Origin: Neisseria gonorrhoeae
GTDB taxonomy: Bacteria > Pseudomonadota > Gammaproteobacteria > Burkholderiales > Neisseriaceae
Assembly: GCF_003315235.1 (NCBI RefSeq)
Contig: NZ_QNRU01000003.1
Span: 51,876-115,875, forward strand
Reading direction: 5' to 3'
DNA length: 64,000 nt
Positions within the stretch are counted from its first letter, which is position 1. Every line of letters begins with the position of its first letter. Under the pieces are notes generated by a model. It saw nothing but the letters and a program-made list of their open reading frames with translations. It made no database searches and was not told where the DNA came from. Shown in pieces: positions 55,604-62,877 of the stretch. A program made the translations under genes and the position numbers.

Positions 55604-56725
55604 ATGGAAACTCAAAACCATCTGATGCACCCCCGTGTCGCGCATAACCACCGTGACAACGGATACTTCCCCACCGACCAGGCCACATTGTCGCGTATAG
55701 CCGCTTGCCTTGATATTCCGGCATCTGCCGGAGGTTTGTTACGCATATTTGATCCTTGCTGCGGAACAGGAGAAGCCCTGGCTTCTTTAGCTTCTACTTT
55801 GCAATCGGAAAAAATAAGTTGTCAAACTTACGGGATTGAACTGGAGAAAGACCGTGCTCAAGAGGCAATGAGCCGACTGACCAGTGTCATCAAATCCGAT
55901 GTAGAAAACTGCACCATGCAGGGTTCGGCAGTCGGCCTCCTGTTTCTGAATCCTCCTTACGGCTTTGCCGCCAAAGACAATCTGTCTAATCAAAGAACCA
56001 AACGGCTTGAAGAACTTTTCTTCGCACGTACCTTCGGTACTTTGCAGCCCGGCGGAGTGTTGGTAATGATTGTTCCGGAAGCCGCCCTGACAGAGCATCT
56101 AACCGGCGAAATCGCTACCCACTGTACGGATGTCCGTATGATAAGGGCTGCGGCGGATACCTACAAACAGTTGGTTATATTCGGCATCCGACCGAAGAAC
56201 AAAGCCTCTATCAGCAAAAAACAGGCGGATGCCCAACAAAGGCTCCTGCTTGATTTTGAAAATGCCCCTGAGACTTTGCCGGCCGGTATGCCTGCATACT
56301 GTGTGCCTATTGCACCCAATAAGGTCTTTCGCCCCAGAAGCTTTAAATTGGAGCAGGGTATATTGGAACGTGAACTGGGACAGCAGCAATCCCGCACGTT
56401 ATGGCCATCATTTTCGCAATATTTCGGCACCAGTGCCGTTATAGCCGAAAAACGCCGGCCTTTATGTGCTCTGGGTCAGTGGCATGCTGCTTTAGCATTA
56501 GCCGCAGGGCAAGTTAATGGCGTTGTCACCTCAACCAATGGCCGAAAGCTGCTGGTTAAAGGTTCAACCCATAAAACCAAAGTGGAAACCAAATCGGAAG
56601 AGTACGGCAAGAAGGACAGGCTTGTGGTCACGATTACTTCAACTGACCGGTTTTCTCCAAGCATACGCGCAATTGATTTGACCGAAGGATCGTCGGATTT
56701 TGGACGAGTCCTGACAATCAAATAG
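55604..56725 (+). CDS. DUF6094-type adenine-methylase-like protein
   Basis: A 373-residue protein with a SAM-dependent methylase core: NGYFPTDQATLSRIA (about 21-35) before motif I DPCCGTGEALASLAS (about 49-63), and the N6-adenine catalytic-type motif LLFLNPPYGFAAKD (about 112-125), followed by LEELFFARTFGTLQPGG. The C-terminal half has no target-recognition domain I can see. Such genes occur in ICEs and plasmids; DNA methylation of the island to avoid restriction is plausible but unproven. Confidence 0.78.
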   Translation: METQNHLMHPRVAHNHRDNGYFPTDQATLSRIAACLDIPASAGGLLRIFDPCCGTGEALASLASTLQSEKISCQTYGIELEKDRAQEAMSRLTSVIKSDVENCTMQGSAVGLLFLNPPYGFAAKDNLSNQRTKRLEELFFARTFGTLQPGGVLVMIVPEAALTEHLTGEIATHCTDVRMIRAAADTYKQLVIFGIRPKNKASISKKQADAQQRLLLDFENAPETLPAGMPAYCVPIAPNKVFRPRSFKLEQGILERELGQQQSRTLWPSFSQYFGTSAVIAEKRRPLCALGQWHAALALAAGQVNGVVTSTNGRKLLVKGSTHKTKVETKSEEYGKKDRLVVTITSTDRFSPSIRAIDLTEGSSDFGRVLTIK

Positions 56726-56743
56726 ATTGGCCTATTCAATTTT

Positions 56744-56801
56744 TAAACCCTGCCGGGTACTTCCCGCAGGGGTGTATCCGGTTTTTTTAAGGATACGCCT
56801 A
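56744..56801 (+). promoter_or_regulatory. structured RNA leader (short type)
   Basis: ACCCTGCCGGGTACTTCCCGCAGGGG and GTGTATCC, T-run, GGATACGC pairing the ribosome binding site before the ATG at 56802. Confidence 0.7.
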
Positions 56802-57143
56802 ATGGAACAACTTGATTCGGCAGCTCCGGCCGCATGTGATACCCCCTCTCTGTTTGACCTGGGCCGAGTGTCTATGACGGCAACAGTAGATTACCGGGCA
56901 AAAGAGCACCTGCCTGCACAACTGTATGAGAACAGTCTTTATGCCCAAATATTGCTTGAGGCCCACCGCCATGGCATATGGGGTGATATTTCTCCTGAGG
57001 ATGCCAAGCCGAATCAGCTGGCACTCAAGCCAGGTGAAGAAGGCAGAATAATGTCTTCTTACAAGATTGGGGACCAAAAAATTTGGGTTGTTACAGAATG
57101 GGACAGAAGCCTTACCACACTCCTGTTCCCAGAAGATTACTGA
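56802..57143 (+). CDS. hypothetical ICE cargo protein
   Basis: A 113-residue protein of a type common in ICEs: a LFDLGRVSMTATVDY start (about 18-32), HGIWGDISPEDAKPNQLAL in the middle, and IMSSYKIGDQKIWVVTEWDR ... TTLLFPEDY at the end. Similar proteins are sometimes labelled as restriction subunit M by automatic annotation, but there is no methylase motif. It follows the DUF6094-type gene with its own leader. Confidence 0.6.
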   Translation: MEQLDSAAPAACDTPSLFDLGRVSMTATVDYRAKEHLPAQLYENSLYAQILLEAHRHGIWGDISPEDAKPNQLALKPGEEGRIMSSYKIGDQKIWVVTEWDRSLTTLLFPEDY

Positions 57144-57167
57144 CCTTGTAATCTTTTTATATATCTC

Positions 57168-57190
57168 ACCTGCCTTCGGGCAGGTATTTT
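57168..57190 (+). terminator. intrinsic terminator
   Basis: ACCTGCC, loop TTCG, GGCAGGT then ATTTT. Confidence 0.85.
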
Positions 57191-57301
57191 CAGACGGCTT
57201 TAGTAAGGCCGTCTGAAAATACCTGTCTTTACAGGCTGACAGACCTTATCTGTCTTGTGTCCTGCCGTTAAACATGACACGCATCCTTAGGGATGTACGG
57301 C
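57168..57301. repeat. dispersed intergenic repeat, copy 2
   Basis: The partner of 50078-50213. The middle carries an inverted pair of uptake sequences (57189-57217), the right one of the AG type. Confidence 0.88.
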
Positions 57302-57378
57302 ATTTTCTTTTATCAACCCCGTGGGGAACACAATCCCTACGGACTGTGTTCTCCGTTTTCTTTTTAAGGAGCAACACA
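57238..57378 (+). promoter_or_regulatory. structured RNA leader (full type)
   Basis: GACAGACCTTATCTGTC (57238-57254), GCCGT...GCATCC-TTAG-GGATGT-ACGGC (57264-57301) followed by ATTTTC, a GTGGGGA hairpin, and TGTGTTCTCC...GGAGCAACACA pairing the ribosome binding site before the ATG at 57379. Confidence 0.78.
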
Positions 57379-57960
57379 ATGCAAAACTTTATTGTATGGA
57401 TGAATCCCGATCGGGAAGAATCGGCAGCTGCGGCAGCTAAATTGAACGGTGCAGTTTTGACCGCTCACACGGATGGTGTCATGGCCGCTATTAGACGTGA
57501 ACTGAAAAGATTTGGATTAGGGGCTGATTTGGCCGTCTTTGCCCAAACCTGTGAAGAGTTTGCCAAACAGGCTAATGCCGACATGGTTTGCATCAGCAGT
57601 AGCAATGGTGATGCCGTTGCAGCCGTCACTTACCTTGAGGACGGATACGCCGGTGAAGGCGTATCCGCCGTTGCCGACATGCGCTATCTGATGCCTGCCT
57701 ATCGGCAGTATTTCAACCGTCCTGACAAAATGGTTATTTTTCAGGGGGCATTGCAGTATTTATCAGATGAAGACATTGCCTGGATTTTCCGCCGCCACAT
57801 CAATGCCATCATCGAGTGGCAGTCGAATGAAGGGCTGGGGCTGTACGAGTTCGGTTTCAGTCTATCTGATGTTCTGACTGATGGCTGCCGCCATGTGCTG
57901 CGCGAAGTCGTCACCGGCTGGCTGAACCGCGAAATCCTGCCCGAGCTGTACAATGTGTAG
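57379..57960 (+). CDS. hypothetical cargo protein
   Basis: A 193-residue soluble protein: MQNFIVWMNPDREESAAAAA, an Ala-rich helical part, and a C-terminal half (AWIFRRHINAIIEWQSNEGL, LREVVTGWLNREIL) with many helices. The central DEDIAWIFRRHI has a superficial resemblance to peptidase or restriction segments, but I do not trust it. No family recognised. Confidence 0.55.
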   Translation: MQNFIVWMNPDREESAAAAAKLNGAVLTAHTDGVMAAIRRELKRFGLGADLAVFAQTCEEFAKQANADMVCISSSNGDAVAAVTYLEDGYAGEGVSAVADMRYLMPAYRQYFNRPDKMVIFQGALQYLSDEDIAWIFRRHINAIIEWQSNEGLGLYEFGFSLSDVLTDGCRHVLREVVTGWLNREILPELYNV

Positions 57961-57986
57961 GCATAACCGCCGTGTTTCTTTTCCAA

Positions 57987-58051
57987 CTGGGTAAATGCCC
58001 ATTACCTGCGGTCTTTTGGCCGCAGGGGCAGAAACTCTACTGGAGATAGTT
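57987..58051 (+). promoter_or_regulatory. divergent structured RNA leader
   Basis: CTGCGGTC...GGCCGCAG hairpin and AACTCTACTGGAGATAGTT before the ATG at 58052. It has the same position and final GGAGATA as the others, but weaker pairing. Confidence 0.5.
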
Positions 58052-58567
58052 ATGTCTATCAAAGTTGACAACATCCTTCTAATAGAAGGAACCAAAGAAT
58101 CGGTTGCCGAAGCGGCGAAACTGATTTTATTTCGCTCCCCCGTTCATCCTGAGCATTGGGCTTTTGATTTCAATCGGATTTTGCCTTTACCCGAAAATAT
58201 CACGTCTGACCTTGCCAAACAGAGAATCGAGGCATGGGGCAGCAGTTTTTCCCCATATCCCACCGAAACCTTTGTTACACAAAGAGAGGGTTTTATTGAA
58301 ATCTGCTTTTTAACCGGATTGGCACCGCCTTTCGGTATTTATCGCAAACTCGCGGAAATCTTCGCCAACTTGGATGTATGTTTTACAGCGAAATACATCA
58401 ACCAGTACGGAAGTTTCGGCGGACGCTACGAATACCGTAACAGCGTGCTTTACCACTGTCTTTGCGAGATGGCCGACATCCGTAAATTCGGTATCGCCGA
58501 ATTCGATATTTGGTACGAAGGCTTGTCCGATAGACTTGAAAGCGACGGGTATTTGGTAGAAGATTAG
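58052..58567 (+). CDS. Api92/YubB-like protein, shorter paralogue
   Basis: A 171-residue protein related to the DUF1281/YubB type encoded at 59138. It shows FDFNRILPLPENI near 39-51, a GLAPPFGIYRKLAEIFANLDV segment near 90-110, and the end YEYRNSVLYHCLCEMADIRKFG. The LAPPFGIYRKLAE block aligns with WGPPEGIYRELAKRF of the longer gene. It lacks the N-terminal MPNWCSN sequence. Function of the family is unknown; plasmid and ICE cargo. Confidence 0.6.
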   Translation: MSIKVDNILLIEGTKESVAEAAKLILFRSPVHPEHWAFDFNRILPLPENITSDLAKQRIEAWGSSFSPYPTETFVTQREGFIEICFLTGLAPPFGIYRKLAEIFANLDVCFTAKYINQYGSFGGRYEYRNSVLYHCLCEMADIRKFGIAEFDIWYEGLSDRLESDGYLVED

Positions 58568-58585
58568 ACTATGTTACACGGTAGG

Positions 58586-58701
58586 CAGTCCGTCAAACCG
58601 CCCGCATACCGCCGTTAACCAAATGCACATCCGTTTCGGATGCACGGCTCTTTTATCAACCCTGAAGGGGATGTATTCCCCGTCATCGGTGTGGTGGTCT
58701 G
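58586..58701 (+). promoter_or_regulatory. structured RNA leader (partial)
   Basis: GCCGTTAACCA...CATCCG-TTT-CGGATG...ACGGC (58611-58648) followed by TCTTTTATC, then ACCCTGAAGGGGATG...CCCC. The final hairpin is degenerate, and the GGAG leads to ATATAG instead of ATG. Confidence 0.6.
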
Positions 58702-58723
58702 GAGTAACGGATATAGTGAGGAG

Positions 58724-58825
58724 ATGAAGAATCTTGCCATGGCAGGATTGGTGCTCCTGTCGTTTGAAATGCTGTATGTTTCATTCCTTATCCGCATTCA
58801 CATCTCTAAACTGGAGGACAAATAA
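58724..58825 (+). CDS. 33-residue membrane protein
   Basis: MKNLAMAGLVLLSFEMLYVS opens a single hydrophobic helix with a basic tail. The frame stays open upstream, and the AGGAG is very near the ATG, so the start is uncertain. It overlaps the next start (TAATG). Confidence 0.45.
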   Translation: MKNLAMAGLVLLSFEMLYVSFLIRIHISKLEDK

Positions 58826-58917
58826 TGGACTTCGTTACCGGAACTTGGGTCATGGCCGCAGTCGGCCTGGTTCTTGTTATTGTTGCGAGAATCTATCTTA
58901 AAACCCCCAAAAAATAA
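58825..58917 (+). CDS. 30-residue membrane protein
   Basis: MDFVTGTWVMAAVGLVLVIV followed by ARIYLKTPKK: one membrane helix with a basic tail. The ribosome binding site CTGGAGGA is strong, and the start overlaps the previous stop (TAATG). The two-gene layout repeats that at 54499-54860. Confidence 0.5.
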   Translation: MDFVTGTWVMAAVGLVLVIVARIYLKTPKK

Positions 58918-58971
58918 CCGTGCTTAAGCACATTTTTCATCAAGCCGGCGGAACCGTCGTTCCGCTTCCCA

Positions 58972-59008
58972 AAGGCAAAGTTACCGTTTCGGTTTCTTTG
59001 CCTTTTAT
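58972..59008 (+). terminator. intrinsic terminator
   Basis: AGGCAAAG...CTTTGCCT then TTTAT. Confidence 0.75.
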
Positions 59009-59019
59009 CTAAAGCACCT

Positions 59020-59137
59020 GTCGTCTGAAATGTGCGCCGGTTTCCGGTGGCGGCTTTTTTATCAACCCGGGCGCAAGCCCATCAACCTGCGGGTTTCCTT
59101 ATCCGCAGGGATGGGGATTCCTGCTTAGGAGACTACT
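59020..59137 (+). promoter_or_regulatory. structured RNA leader (divergent)
   Basis: GTCGT...CCGG-TTT-CCGG...GCGGC (59020-59054) followed by TTTTTTATC, then AACCTGCGGGTTTCCTTATCCGCAGGG and TAGGAGACTACT before the ATG at 59138. Confidence 0.55.
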
Positions 59138-59917
59138 ATGCCCAACTGGTGCAGCAACAGCCTTCATTTTCAAGGCAATCCTCAACGTATCGCCGAAGTG
59201 GCGGAGCAAATTCTGATCAAAACCGACAAGGGGTATCAATTCAGCTTTCAGCATATTGTACCCATGCCGGAGGAGCTGATTCTTCCTGAAGTGCCTGATA
59301 GTTACATGCAGCAGACCTGGTTTCAAATTGCTCAACAACCTGAAAAGAAGTTGATCAATTTGGAACGGGAAATGCTGGAACAGCGCGATAAATCCTTTTG
59401 GTCCGTTCAATATAGATTGCCGGATGAACTTTCCTCTGAATTAAAGCTATATTTTTCGGAAAAATTTGATTGGGACAATCTGACTGTTGGTGAAGTATTT
59501 CTCCATTTTGAAGCTAACTCTGAAGTCGCATCTCGTTTCCGTTACGATGGACCATTTGCCAAGCGTATTGCGGAAAACATCCGCCAATACGGTCATCCGA
59601 ATTGGTATGACTGGCGGTTAGCTAACTGGGGCTGCAAATGGGACGTAAACCCCGACTGCACTTTTGTGACAGTTGGGGAAAGCGGCATCCGGATCAGCTG
59701 TGACACTGCCTGGGGTCCTCCGGAAGGGATTTATAGAGAACTCGCCAAACGTTTTCCTGACGTAGAATTTGAAGCCAAATACCTGGAAGAAGGAATGTGG
59801 TTTGCAGGAACCTATGAAGGTCATGAAGGAGCATTGTTCGATTATCCGTGCACAGATGATGGAGTCCGTGACTTCGCTACCGAGCACTTTGGATGCGAAT
59901 ACGATGACGAAGATTAA
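59138..59917 (+). CDS. Api92/YubB-like (DUF1281) protein
   Basis: A 259-residue protein beginning MPNWCSNSLHFQGNPQRIAE, the family signature. The central region has SFQHIVPMPEEL (about 45-56), then YGHPNWYDWRLANWGCKWDV (about 151-170) and WGPPEGIYRELAKRFPDVEF (about 190-210), which form a ferredoxin-like domain. These proteins occur on plasmids and ICEs and in phage-like elements; the molecular role is not established. The shorter relative at 58052 shares the C-terminal domain. Confidence 0.8.
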   Translation: MPNWCSNSLHFQGNPQRIAEVAEQILIKTDKGYQFSFQHIVPMPEELILPEVPDSYMQQTWFQIAQQPEKKLINLEREMLEQRDKSFWSVQYRLPDELSSELKLYFSEKFDWDNLTVGEVFLHFEANSEVASRFRYDGPFAKRIAENIRQYGHPNWYDWRLANWGCKWDVNPDCTFVTVGESGIRISCDTAWGPPEGIYRELAKRFPDVEFEAKYLEEGMWFAGTYEGHEGALFDYPCTDDGVRDFATEHFGCEYDDED

Positions 59918-59948
59918 AGAACTTAGATTTCGTTAGACGTATTGCCAA

Positions 59949-60005
59949 CTCACCCTGCGGGGACAACCCGCAGGGTTGTCCCCCGCTTTTTTGTGGAGAT
60001 TAGAA
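59949..60005 (+). promoter_or_regulatory. structured RNA leader (short type)
   Basis: CCCTGCGGG, loop GACAA, CCCGCAGGG, then TTGTCCCCC, T-run, GTGGAGATTAG before the ATG at 60006. Confidence 0.65.
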
Positions 60006-60470
60006 ATGATTGAAAATCAGATTGACAAAGAGATCACTCAGGCTTCATGCGAAGGCCGATTCATCCTAAAACAGGAAAACGGCAAACGTTTCCTTTACCT
60101 TAACCTGCCCGAAGGTAGTGACGAATTAAATACCATTTGGCAGACGGACGAGTATGACTTTACCGTACCCGACTTAGAAGTCAGCATCGATGTTGAATCC
60201 CTTCACACTGCTGTTAGACTTTTGAACGAAAACCAGGGCATTTTGCACGGCATCAGCACAAAATGCAGTGCGTATTCGTTCGGTTTCGAAGGAAAGTTGA
60301 GATACGAAAGATTGGATGTAAAGCCTTTCCCTATCAAATCGTTCTCTTATTATTTGGAGTTTTATAACGACTGGACGGGGACGTTGTATGAACTGGACTT
60401 ATCAGCGTTCCTGGATGAGTTTTTCGGAGAGTGTGATCCTGAATCCAAGCTCGATGCCTGTTTGAAGTAG
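60006..60470 (+). CDS. hypothetical cargo protein
   Basis: A 154-residue acidic soluble protein starting MIENQIDKEITQASCEGRFI. It has a beta-rich middle and the end LDEFFGECDPESKLDACLK. It is the last cargo gene of the leader series and is followed by a strong terminator. No family recognised. Confidence 0.55.
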   Translation: MIENQIDKEITQASCEGRFILKQENGKRFLYLNLPEGSDELNTIWQTDEYDFTVPDLEVSIDVESLHTAVRLLNENQGILHGISTKCSAYSFGFEGKLRYERLDVKPFPIKSFSYYLEFYNDWTGTLYELDLSAFLDEFFGECDPESKLDACLK

Positions 60471-60502
60471 CATTTGTGCCTCAAATAATCTTTTTCAAAA
60501 CC

Positions 60503-60529
60503 AACGGCCGCTAATGCGGCCGTTTTTTT
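60503..60529 (+). terminator. intrinsic terminator
   Basis: AACGGCCGC, loop TAAT, GCGGCCGTT then TTTTT. Confidence 0.92.
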
Positions 60530-60873
60530 GTGCCCATACTCTGATATTTTTGGGGTCTCTGCCCCCAATCCCCCGGTCTCGCCGCCGACAGCTCGGGAAC
60601 AGGAATTACCTCCGGCCTACGCCTGCTCCCTCACTTAAGCGTGTCATCGCTGCCAGTCAGTAAATGGGTATTCATAAACGCCCTTGCAGGTCGAAGGGGT
60701 TGGGTATTGACCCTGTAAGGAAATTTCCTTACAATAAACAGAATTCTTTAATTTAAGCAGTTTTTAACAATATCAATAATTTCCCAAGCCGTTAAGTAGA
60801 AGATGTGCGTAACTAGGACATTGAAGTCGCAAGTAGCAACAGTAAATTTGAATGAAGGCAGGGCAAAGAGACC
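60530..60873. other. non-coding gap before the PrlF-YhaV module
   Basis: No gene supported in 344 bp. It holds a perfect 20-bp palindrome (TGTAAGGAAATTTCCTTACA, 60714-60733) and AT-rich sequence after it. Confidence 0.6.
60714..60733. promoter_or_regulatory. perfect 20-bp palindrome
   Basis: TGTAAGGAAATTTCCTTACA, about 140 bp upstream of the PrlF-like gene. It is a candidate operator for that module or a site for an island regulator. Confidence 0.6.
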
Positions 60874-61185
60874 ATGAAGATTATTTTTGATGCAGTGTCA
60901 ACTATGACCAGCAAAAACCAAACAACCATTCCCGAGTCAGTACGCAAGGCGTTGGGGCTGGAAAAACAGGACAAAATCCGTTTTTCCGTCTTAGGCGGCG
61001 GACAGGTATTGCTAGAAAAAAACAATACTGAGGAAGAAGAATTTGAGCATGATCCAGTTGTTGGAAAATTCCTGCATTTTTTGGAAAATTCTATGACAAA
61101 AAATCCGAATTCCATCAAACCCACATCTCAATCACGCTTTAACCGCCTTCGCCAACTGACTTGGGAAACAGATATGAAAGACTAA
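60874..61185 (+). CDS. PrlF-type antitoxin (SpoVT/AbrB)
   Basis: A 103-residue antitoxin. The swapped-hairpin AbrB domain is at residues 8-49 (STMTSKNQTTIPESVRKALG, DKIRFSVLGGGQVLLEK), followed by the YhaV-binding tail (DPVVGKFLHFLENSM ... RFNRLRQL). It ends 1 bp before the YhaV-type gene. PrlF binds and neutralises YhaV and represses the operon. The ribosome binding site is AAGAGACC, only moderate. Confidence 0.85.
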   Translation: MKIIFDAVSTMTSKNQTTIPESVRKALGLEKQDKIRFSVLGGGQVLLEKNNTEEEEFEHDPVVGKFLHFLENSMTKNPNSIKPTSQSRFNRLRQLTWETDMKD

Positions 61186-61186
61186 T

Positions 61187-61636
61187 ATGCCTGATTCCCC
61201 TATGCAGATAAACGGATATACCATTTACGAACACGAATGCTTTACGCAGCAATTAGACAGACTGGCCACTACGATAGAAAGCCAGAAACGATCCGAAAAA
61301 TCCAGTAGATCCGAAGAGGCCAAACTGCTGGAACGAATCTTAGGCGAAATAGAAAATATTGCCCTTAATCCGGATAGCCCGGAATATCGGCTTGGCAAGA
61401 CACTCGGCCCGGAATACAAATTTTGGCGACGTGCCAAGTTTATGGGTAGATACCGATTGTTTTTCCGTTACGACTCAAACAGTAAAATCATCATTCTCGC
61501 ATGGGTAAACGACTCGGGTACGAAAAGAACTTATGGCGGCAAAAATGATGCATATACCGTGTTCAAAAAAATGCTGGGGAACGGAAATCCTCCTTCAGAT
61601 TGGACTGCACTGCTTGAAGTAGTATCAAAGGAATAG
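61187..61636 (+). CDS. YhaV-type RNase toxin
   Basis: A 149-residue RelE-superfamily endoribonuclease of the YhaV group. The family signature is present: YRLGKTLGPEYKFWRRAKFMGRYRLFFRY (about 67-95), IIILAWVNDSGTKRTYGGKNDAY (about 100-122), and FKKMLGNGNPPSDWTALL near the end. YhaV cleaves ribosome-associated mRNA. The module is expected to stabilise the island after excision. Confidence 0.87.
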   Translation: MPDSPMQINGYTIYEHECFTQQLDRLATTIESQKRSEKSSRSEEAKLLERILGEIENIALNPDSPEYRLGKTLGPEYKFWRRAKFMGRYRLFFRYDSNSKIIILAWVNDSGTKRTYGGKNDAYTVFKKMLGNGNPPSDWTALLEVVSKE

Positions 61637-61841
61637 AGCAAAAGAAAACAGCCCTTAGAAGATTCTCATGGTCAAAATACAGTATTAGACTGAATGTTAC
61701 AACATTGTAATAATAATTGCTGTTATCTATAATGTTGCCCATGTCCGTATATGAGCCGGACAAATCTAAAAAGGGGGGGGAGAAAAAATTGCCCTTTGGC
61801 GGCAAACAGGATATATAGGATTTTATTGTTGTCTTATTCTG

Positions 61842-62825
61842 ATGATGCTTTTCTTCCCAAAGGATTTTAATCGTTTGAAAATTATTGCTTATACGAGTCC
61901 GGATGGTGATGAATGGGTAACTGCGCTGGAAGCAAAGCTAAAACACCGGGAAGGAATGATCTACTACAGCCGTCATCGTCCCGGTACAAGAAAGAAAATG
62001 GTTTTGACCAGGAGGAAGGCGACCAATTTTTTTCGCTATTACAGTGAAGCCGACTCCGGTGGTGCTTCCGCCCCTGAATCGCTAACCCACTTGCTTTGCA
62101 AACAAGTGCTGAACGAACTATCCAACTTACCCGGCGGCCTGACGACTGTTCTAAATTGCACAGAACACGCCGAGCAACAACCGCCTGTCACTATTAGGCT
62201 GAACCGTGCATTATCCGAATATCGGATAGATATAGATGGCAAAACTTTTTATATTGATGTTTTGCTTGAATTTGATCAGCCGGGTAACACTTCCCTGCTC
62301 AGGCACGAGATAAGGTGGCAGAGAAAATTGGCGGTTGAGATTTGGCATACATCACGGTTGGCTTCCAATGCGCCTAAATGTTTAGCCTTATCGAAAATAG
62401 GTATCCCGGTGGTTCAGATACGGGCAGATAAGGGTTCATTTTTGTATATTGATGAAGACGAGCTGCTCAATTATGATAATGAAGAAATCAAAAACCGCAT
62501 AAATCGCCATGTAGAGAAACTTCGGAACACCTTTCGGAAACAAATTCTCTGCACCCTACTCCGTAATCCTTTGAGTGCGGATTTTCAGACGGCCTTGATG
62601 TTGCATAATCAAATTAAGGCCGATGAACAACAAGCAGAGCAAATACAGGAAAAATTTGAGGCGCTGAGGAATAAACATGTTTTATTGGAAGCTGAATATT
62701 CGGCTTTGGCCGCCCAATACGCAGCCTTATTAGAACATCAGAATTTCCAAGCTCACTCCGGGAAAAGGGAAATTCCGAAAAAGCATGGGATTCTGCAGCG
62801 CATGGCCAGTTGGTTTAAATCATAA
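61842..62825 (+). CDS. hypothetical protein, possible CoiA-like nuclease core
   Basis: A 327-residue protein. The middle segment YRIDIDGKTFYIDVLLEFDQPG (about 126-147) and KLAVEIWHTSRLA (about 162-174) have the spacing of a PD-(D/E)XK core as in CoiA-type competence nucleases: an Asp in IDVLL and Glu in VEIWH. A coiled coil (about 240-300; EQQAEQIQEKFEALRNKHVLLEAE is its core region) and a basic end follow. The upstream region has a run of eight G (61773-61780) that could vary in length. Nuclease function is a hypothesis. Confidence 0.5.
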   Translation: MMLFFPKDFNRLKIIAYTSPDGDEWVTALEAKLKHREGMIYYSRHRPGTRKKMVLTRRKATNFFRYYSEADSGGASAPESLTHLLCKQVLNELSNLPGGLTTVLNCTEHAEQQPPVTIRLNRALSEYRIDIDGKTFYIDVLLEFDQPGNTSLLRHEIRWQRKLAVEIWHTSRLASNAPKCLALSKIGIPVVQIRADKGSFLYIDEDELLNYDNEEIKNRINRHVEKLRNTFRKQILCTLLRNPLSADFQTALMLHNQIKADEQQAEQIQEKFEALRNKHVLLEAEYSALAAQYAALLEHQNFQAHSGKREIPKKHGILQRMASWFKS

Positions 62826-62877
62826 ACCACTGTTTAGAACAAACCCTAAGTTTCAATAAGATGAGGAAAATATTGCA

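Noticed and set aside
56802..57143. Restriction subunit M
   Set aside because: Similar ICE proteins often carry this label, but no SAM or NPPY/DPPY motif is present.
60714..60733. oriT of the GGI
   Set aside because: A palindrome alone is not enough, no relaxase gene is in the window, and the known transfer genes lie elsewhere in the island.
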